NCBI GenBank assembly: GCA_903813345.2
Contig: CAIIXF020000005.1
Coordinates: 20,463,375 to 20,527,374 of the forward strand
Reading direction: 5' to 3'
DNA length: 64,000 nt
Source of the DNA: Owenia fusiformis
Lineage: Eukaryota; Annelida; Polychaeta; Sabellida; Oweniidae
Shown: positions 50,401 through 56,400 of the stretch, one piece after another
How positions within the stretch are numbered: the first letter of the stretch is position 1
How the letters are laid out: each line of letters starts with the position of its first letter
Position numbers and translations under genes: made by a program
Notes under the pieces: generated by a model
Databases searched by the model: none
Seen by the model: the letters and a program-made list of their open reading frames with translations, nothing else
Told to the model about the DNA's origin: nothing

Positions 50401-53400
50401 TCATGCAATTTAGTTTGATCTATTCCAAAGTAGACACCTAATGATTTTACTTCCTGTTTCCAGGAAATATTACAAAATGTAGTATTGTTATCATTTTTAA
50501 AGTTACCAAGTTTTATACCTTCTGTTTTTTCTAAGTTAAGCTCTAAACCAGAAACAGTTCCGAAACGCTGTATTTCTTTAATAGCTATATTAATAGAGTT
50601 TTTTCCATGAACAAAGAGAGTGGTGTCATCTGCAAGTTGACATATTTTGACTTCTTTGTTTCTTACTTTAATACCTTTGATTCTAGAATTATTTCTAATA
50701 TTGATTGCCATTGTTTCTGCTGCAATGAGATAAATCAAAGCAGAAATGGGACATCCCTGCCGAATGCCCCGAGATACATCAAAATATGGTGATAAGTAAC
50801 CATTATTAGCTACACAGCTTTGTATTCCATTATACAAGGTTTTAATCCACTGGATAAAACTAGTGCCAAAATTAAATTTCTTTAATGCTTCTAGAGTGAA
50901 GTCAATTTCCAAACAATCAAAACATTTTGAAAAATCTGCAAAAATAATAGCAGAATCTAATGTTTTTCTATATTTATTAGCATATTTGATTACGTCATTT
51001 ATTAGCCTTATATTATATCCAATAAATCTTCCTTTAATATAGCCCTGTTGATCTTGATTTATAATAAGTGGTAATATTTTATGAAGTCTCTGAGCTAAAA
51101 TGTGGGCACATAATTTGTAATCTACATTAAGCATGGTTAAGGGTCTCCAGTTACTTAATATTTGGTTATCATTTTTCTTATGTAACAACTTTATAATGCC
51201 TAATCTCTGAGAGAAAATTAATTATCCTTTACTGTAACCATAATTTAAAACATCAGTTACCATTTTACCAATTAATGGCCAAAACGTTTGATAGAATTCA
51301 ACAGTTAATCCATCTTGCCCTGGAGATTTATTAAGCTTCATGCTAAAAATAGAATTTTTTGCTTCATCATAAGTAAGCTCTCCTTCACAGAGATCTGCTT
51401 CCTCTTTAGTTAATGCTCGTTTAATATTAGTATTGTCTAAATAATTTTTGATTTTATCCTTTTGTATATTTTTTGAAGTATAAAGGGTTTTATAGAAATT
51501 CTCCTGCATTTGTAATATTTCATTCTGATTACTGACTACAATTCCATTGGGACGTTTTAAATTATATATTGTTTGATTCTTCTGTTGGTGTTTAATATTT
51601 TAATTGAGAAATGAAGAATAGGCAATGGTAATACACCTATTAAAAAATCATATGACTGAAATTCCTGGCCTCTGAGCAAGAACACCTCAAACGCTGTATG
51701 AATTCCATTGGATGAATTTTCAAGAAATCATTAAGACAGCAGAAAGATCAGTCAAAAGCATTGCATGACATGTGATTTAAAGTCAAATATTTATTATGAT
51801 TTGGAAGAGGAAGAAAGGAGAACTGTTAAACACCTGAATGGAAAAATGATCAGCTTAATTTACACCTATCTAGGGAGGTTTCTAAGAATGGGGGTATGAG
51901 AACACCTGAAATCACTATGTGTGATTGCATTGAACGCAGTTCTAAGATATCACTCAGAAGGTGCTTAAAGATAGCTTAATGGTTGTTGGGACACTTTCTC
52001 AATAATAATCTCAACCTATACTCACAAAATACAGCTTAACAAGAAGCTAAAAGAATGTGATGTGTTCAAACAATGTGTAATATTTTGGTTTTCACGAAAA
52101 TCTTTTTCATTTTCTTTCAAAAGTTTGGCACATTTTCTAATTAATTATGTAACAAATTTGGTCTCACATTGTCATCCATAGATTGTGTACATAAAAATGA
52201 AGCTGATTACATATGTACAAGTATATGTATTAAAGAAATTATTTTATTTTTGGAGGGTTCTGTTTTTTGGGTCACCCTGTATATGGGACTTTTGGATTTG
52301 AAATGTTATACCAATGTTTATCTGACCATTGTTATTCCTTAAGATTCTGGTAAGGATCTTTTACTTTCCCCACATTTTATGTATTTAGTTAATTTGTTCA
52401 AACTTATTGTTCTTATCCAAACTCTCTATTCCTAACTGAACCTAATTTTCTTCACTGTTCATATTGGTTTATGGGAAGGGGTATACAATAACTTCTAAAA
52501 AACTTATATGATCGGATGTTTGGAAATTTGCTTGTCTGAATCTAAATTTAACCCTTAAACAGTAAGGCTATCCAGAATGACACCAACGGTTAGGGGGGGG
52601 GGGCAGCTTACTTATAACTATATTGAGCCATTATTGATGAAGAAATTCATATCCTTATAACATGCGTTTATCGCTTCAAGTAAAAAAACTGACAATTTGG
52701 GTATTTCAGTAATTTTGGCAAGCTCTAACTTTCCTCCTAGGGCGGTTAGGGTCACAATTTTTTCGCTATAACATGCCTAATTCAATTTTAAGAAAAGCAA
52801 GAAAATTTCAGATCAAAAGATAAACTATGAAAAAAGTTATCAGAAAATTCATTTGTGCCCTCCCCCACCGTTTAAATGTTAATACTGTACAGCAAAATGA
52901 TTTTTTTATGTATTTACTTTATGGCATGTATTTGAGTTTATTTCTGTTGATCTGTTCTTAAACCTTTATTTTATTGCACAGTTTATTTGTTATATACGTG
53001 TTTTGTATGAATGAATACTTTTTGAAGTGTTGTTCAGTCTTAATTATATAAGAATTGAACTCAGCATGTAACTTTATATTGTGTATTATTTGATGAGAAT
53101 TACATGTTGTGTGTTGATTAATATTTATTAATGTTTTTTTTAATGTTTTATTTGGTCACACTGGAATAGCCTGACTACGGTAAAGTCAGATACCGTTTTC
53201 ACAAATGGCGGACATAACTATCGCTTCAACTGTTTAATCACTTGGTCCTCATTTCATGGGAATTTATGGTGGCTAATTCTGTGCATGCATTAAGCTCTTG
53301 TGATAATGTATCATACGAAATCTGAATTTGAGTAATTTAGAAACGGCATATGGTATAATAATTACAGTGTCCGTTGTCACGTATCTCATTTTGATCAGTT

Positions 53401-56400
53401 AAATTAAAGACTTTATTTCGATGGTAGAACATTATTAACTGTACAATGAGTATTATGACACTTTATTTTCATGAAAATCTATTGAAGCGATGGTTATGTC
53501 CGCCATTTGTGACAACGGTATCTGACTTTACTGTTGTCAGGCTGTTCCGGGGTGTTGGTGTAATGCAAGTTGTTTTATTTACCACTCAGCAGTCATGGCA
53601 TGCTCTGAACCTTCATCCTCATTTTGGAGCCACTTACTAGTTCGATTAAATGTTGTGACTAACCAGTTCAGTTCATTGTTACTAACTAGATTGAATATAC
53701 ATTGGCAATTATTAGTTCGATAACTGTCACTATATAAATCAATTTATTTACTTGTTCATCAGTATGTGTTGGCATCATAGAGTTCAACATATATTGTCAC
53801 TTACTAGTTCAGTATATACTGTCAGTAACTAATCAATATACATGATCTAGTCCAATATTGTCATTTTGACAACACATTATAAAGTCTACTTAATAAATAT
53901 TGGTCTTATGTTGTAAACTATTTCGAACCATACATTACTGTATACATGGAAGTAACAGAAAAGTTGTTCAAAGTTGCTTTAATTCTTCCATGTGTAATGG
54001 TAGCTCTATACCTGTAATGTGTAAGGTGGTTATGGGGTTACTTTCCTATACATTGTGTGTTTTCTGTGTAGATATGTTTGGGACAGATTATTGTACATAG
54101 TATGTTCAACCTCTGTGTAGTGACCTAGGATAGTTACCTGTATGTAATGTGTTTACATTTGTGTAATCATATGCTTGTTAATATTGTATGCTTTAAATGT
54201 CATCACTTTCATCCATTGAACTCATTTAACAAAAAAATCTTTCCAATGATTCTACGTTTAATATTCATGCTCTGTTCCAATATCAAGATTTCTTATTTCT
54301 TGATATAGATAGTGATTTTAGGCTTTGTTGAAATGATGCCCTTAATTTCAATCCAAAATGTTTGAAAGGATAATCTAGCTAATACACTTGGAAGAGTGAT
54401 CCCACCATGTCCACCTTAAAGAGGTGTTGCAATTTTTCAGTCCTTCTATTAGAACATCCTCCGATCACAGGGCTTGAAGATCCAGCTTGTCTTCTTACTC
54501 TTTCCCCCTGCAGTAAGCAGTTAGCATTTCCTCAATTAAGAACTCGCAGTCTGATTCACTGTCGCATTACTGAGACAGCCAATCAAATTATCTTTTACAG
54601 TTTTTTTAGTGAGTGTCTGTGCACCACTCCAAATTTGTTGACCTTCCGAGTAATTGTTAAAAATGATATTATTGATAACACATGAATATGTCATCGGTAC
54701 ATGATTGGGTGACATGATTCAGTTTAATTGGGCACTTCCATATTGGTTATAGCAGTGGGGAGAAGATGTATGGATTCTTGACACCTGCTTAGGAGGATGT
54801 CTTTGAATCATAACATAGATACCAGAGCATTTAGATACACTCTAATGTGAGACTTCATACTGTTTTAGAAATTGGAAATGTTTAGTTTGAAAATTCCAAA
54901 TATACAATGCAGTAATAAATAATATGGCATAAAGGTCCATGTGCAGTATGGGAAGTGATTTAAGACAGTCTGAACCATGAATACTTTCTGGGCATAAATA
55001 CAGTAGGGTTTATTACAACAATATGTTTTCTTTCAAGAAAAGATCCAGGATGATAAAAATATCAATCAAACAATTCAAAAATTTATGAATAGGGACCCCA
55101 TGTCAACATTTTTTTCAAATTTACTCAAAAGAGGATCTTCTTTTTCTGGTTTTATTGCATGAAAAGATTATTCAACAAGGGGTCTAAAACTTCTTCAAAA
55201 GTAGAATGGTATTGAAAGTCTAGTTTTGAAGATCTCAATTTTCGATGACCAAAATTATGCTGAAAACAATGGATAGCACGAGTTTTCCCTATGGGAAAAT
55301 AACATGGGATATGTGTTTTTAACTTTAACGCATTTCAATACGCATCCCCTTTTCAGAAATCGTTAATAAAGTGTAGAAGAAACTTTTGATATGTTTAAAT
55401 TGAGAAAAACAAGATCCTCTTTTTCTGAAATGAGCCTAACATTTTTAAAAAAGTGCAAAGGTGGGGTCCTAATCCATAATTTTTCAGAGAATGATATTTT
55501 ACTATCATGGGGACTTCACTTGAAAGAAAACATATTGTTTTAATTAAAACCACTGTATTGATGGCCAGAAAGTATCCATGGGGAAAGATATGACTGTCTA
55601 AAATCACTTGCCATACTGCACATGGACCTTTATCAAATCATTACTGTAACATAATACATTTATCTAGAGGAATAATCAAAATACATGAGAATCCATTTTA
55701 TCATACATTGAGAAAATATTGAACATACATGTATATTGAAAGGGCCACATGTTCAAATTCAAATATTGCGTTTTCTTAATATGTTCTGTTAATTTAACTC
55801 CATTGCCATATTTATTACATAAGCATCTTTTTTTATTAAAATCAATGTAACATATATACAGGTTATAGTGGCTATAAAACAACAAACCTTAACCTGCCAC
55901 CTACTGATTTATGCAAAATCTTGTGTATGCTTAACCTGCCACCTACTGTTTCATGCAAAATCTTTTGTATGCTTAACCTGCCACCTACTGTTTCATGCAA
56001 AATCTTGTGTATGCTTAACCTGCCACCTACTGTTTCATGCAAAATCTTGTGTATGCTTAACCTGCCACCTACTGTTTCATGCAAAATCTTTTGTATGCTT
56101 AACCTGCCACCTACTGTTTTATGCAAAATCGTGTGTATGCTTAAACTGCCACCTACTGTTTCATGCAAAATCTTGTGTATGCTTAACCTACCACCTACTG
56201 TTTCATGCAAAATCTTGTGTATGCTTAACCTGCCACCTACTGTTTCATGCAAAATCTTTTGTATGCTTAACCTGCCACCTACTGTTTTATGCAAAATCTT
56301 GTGTATGCTTAACCTGCCACCTACTGTTTCATGCAAAATCTTTTGTATGCTTAACCTGCCACCTACTGTTTCATGCAAAATCTTTTGTATGCTTAACCTG

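Larger units (their letters stand above)
47457..51590 (-). mobile_element. 5'-truncated L1-like LINE, antisense in intron 22
   Basis: Flanked by a direct repeat TTTAATATTTTAAT (47443-47456 and 51591-51604). On the minus strand it ends in a poly(A) tail, seen as the T run at about 47456-47482. RT and C-terminal domains remain; the endonuclease region is missing, so it is 5' truncated. Two later insertions lie inside: a mariner-type element (47497-48546) in its 3' UTR and a MITE (49962-50391) in the coding part. The structure matches target-primed reverse transcription. Confidence 0.9.

Noticed and set aside
54407-54685. 92-codon ORF in intron 22
   Set aside because: Odd composition, no domain resemblance, and no flanking splice sites that fit the gene's phase.
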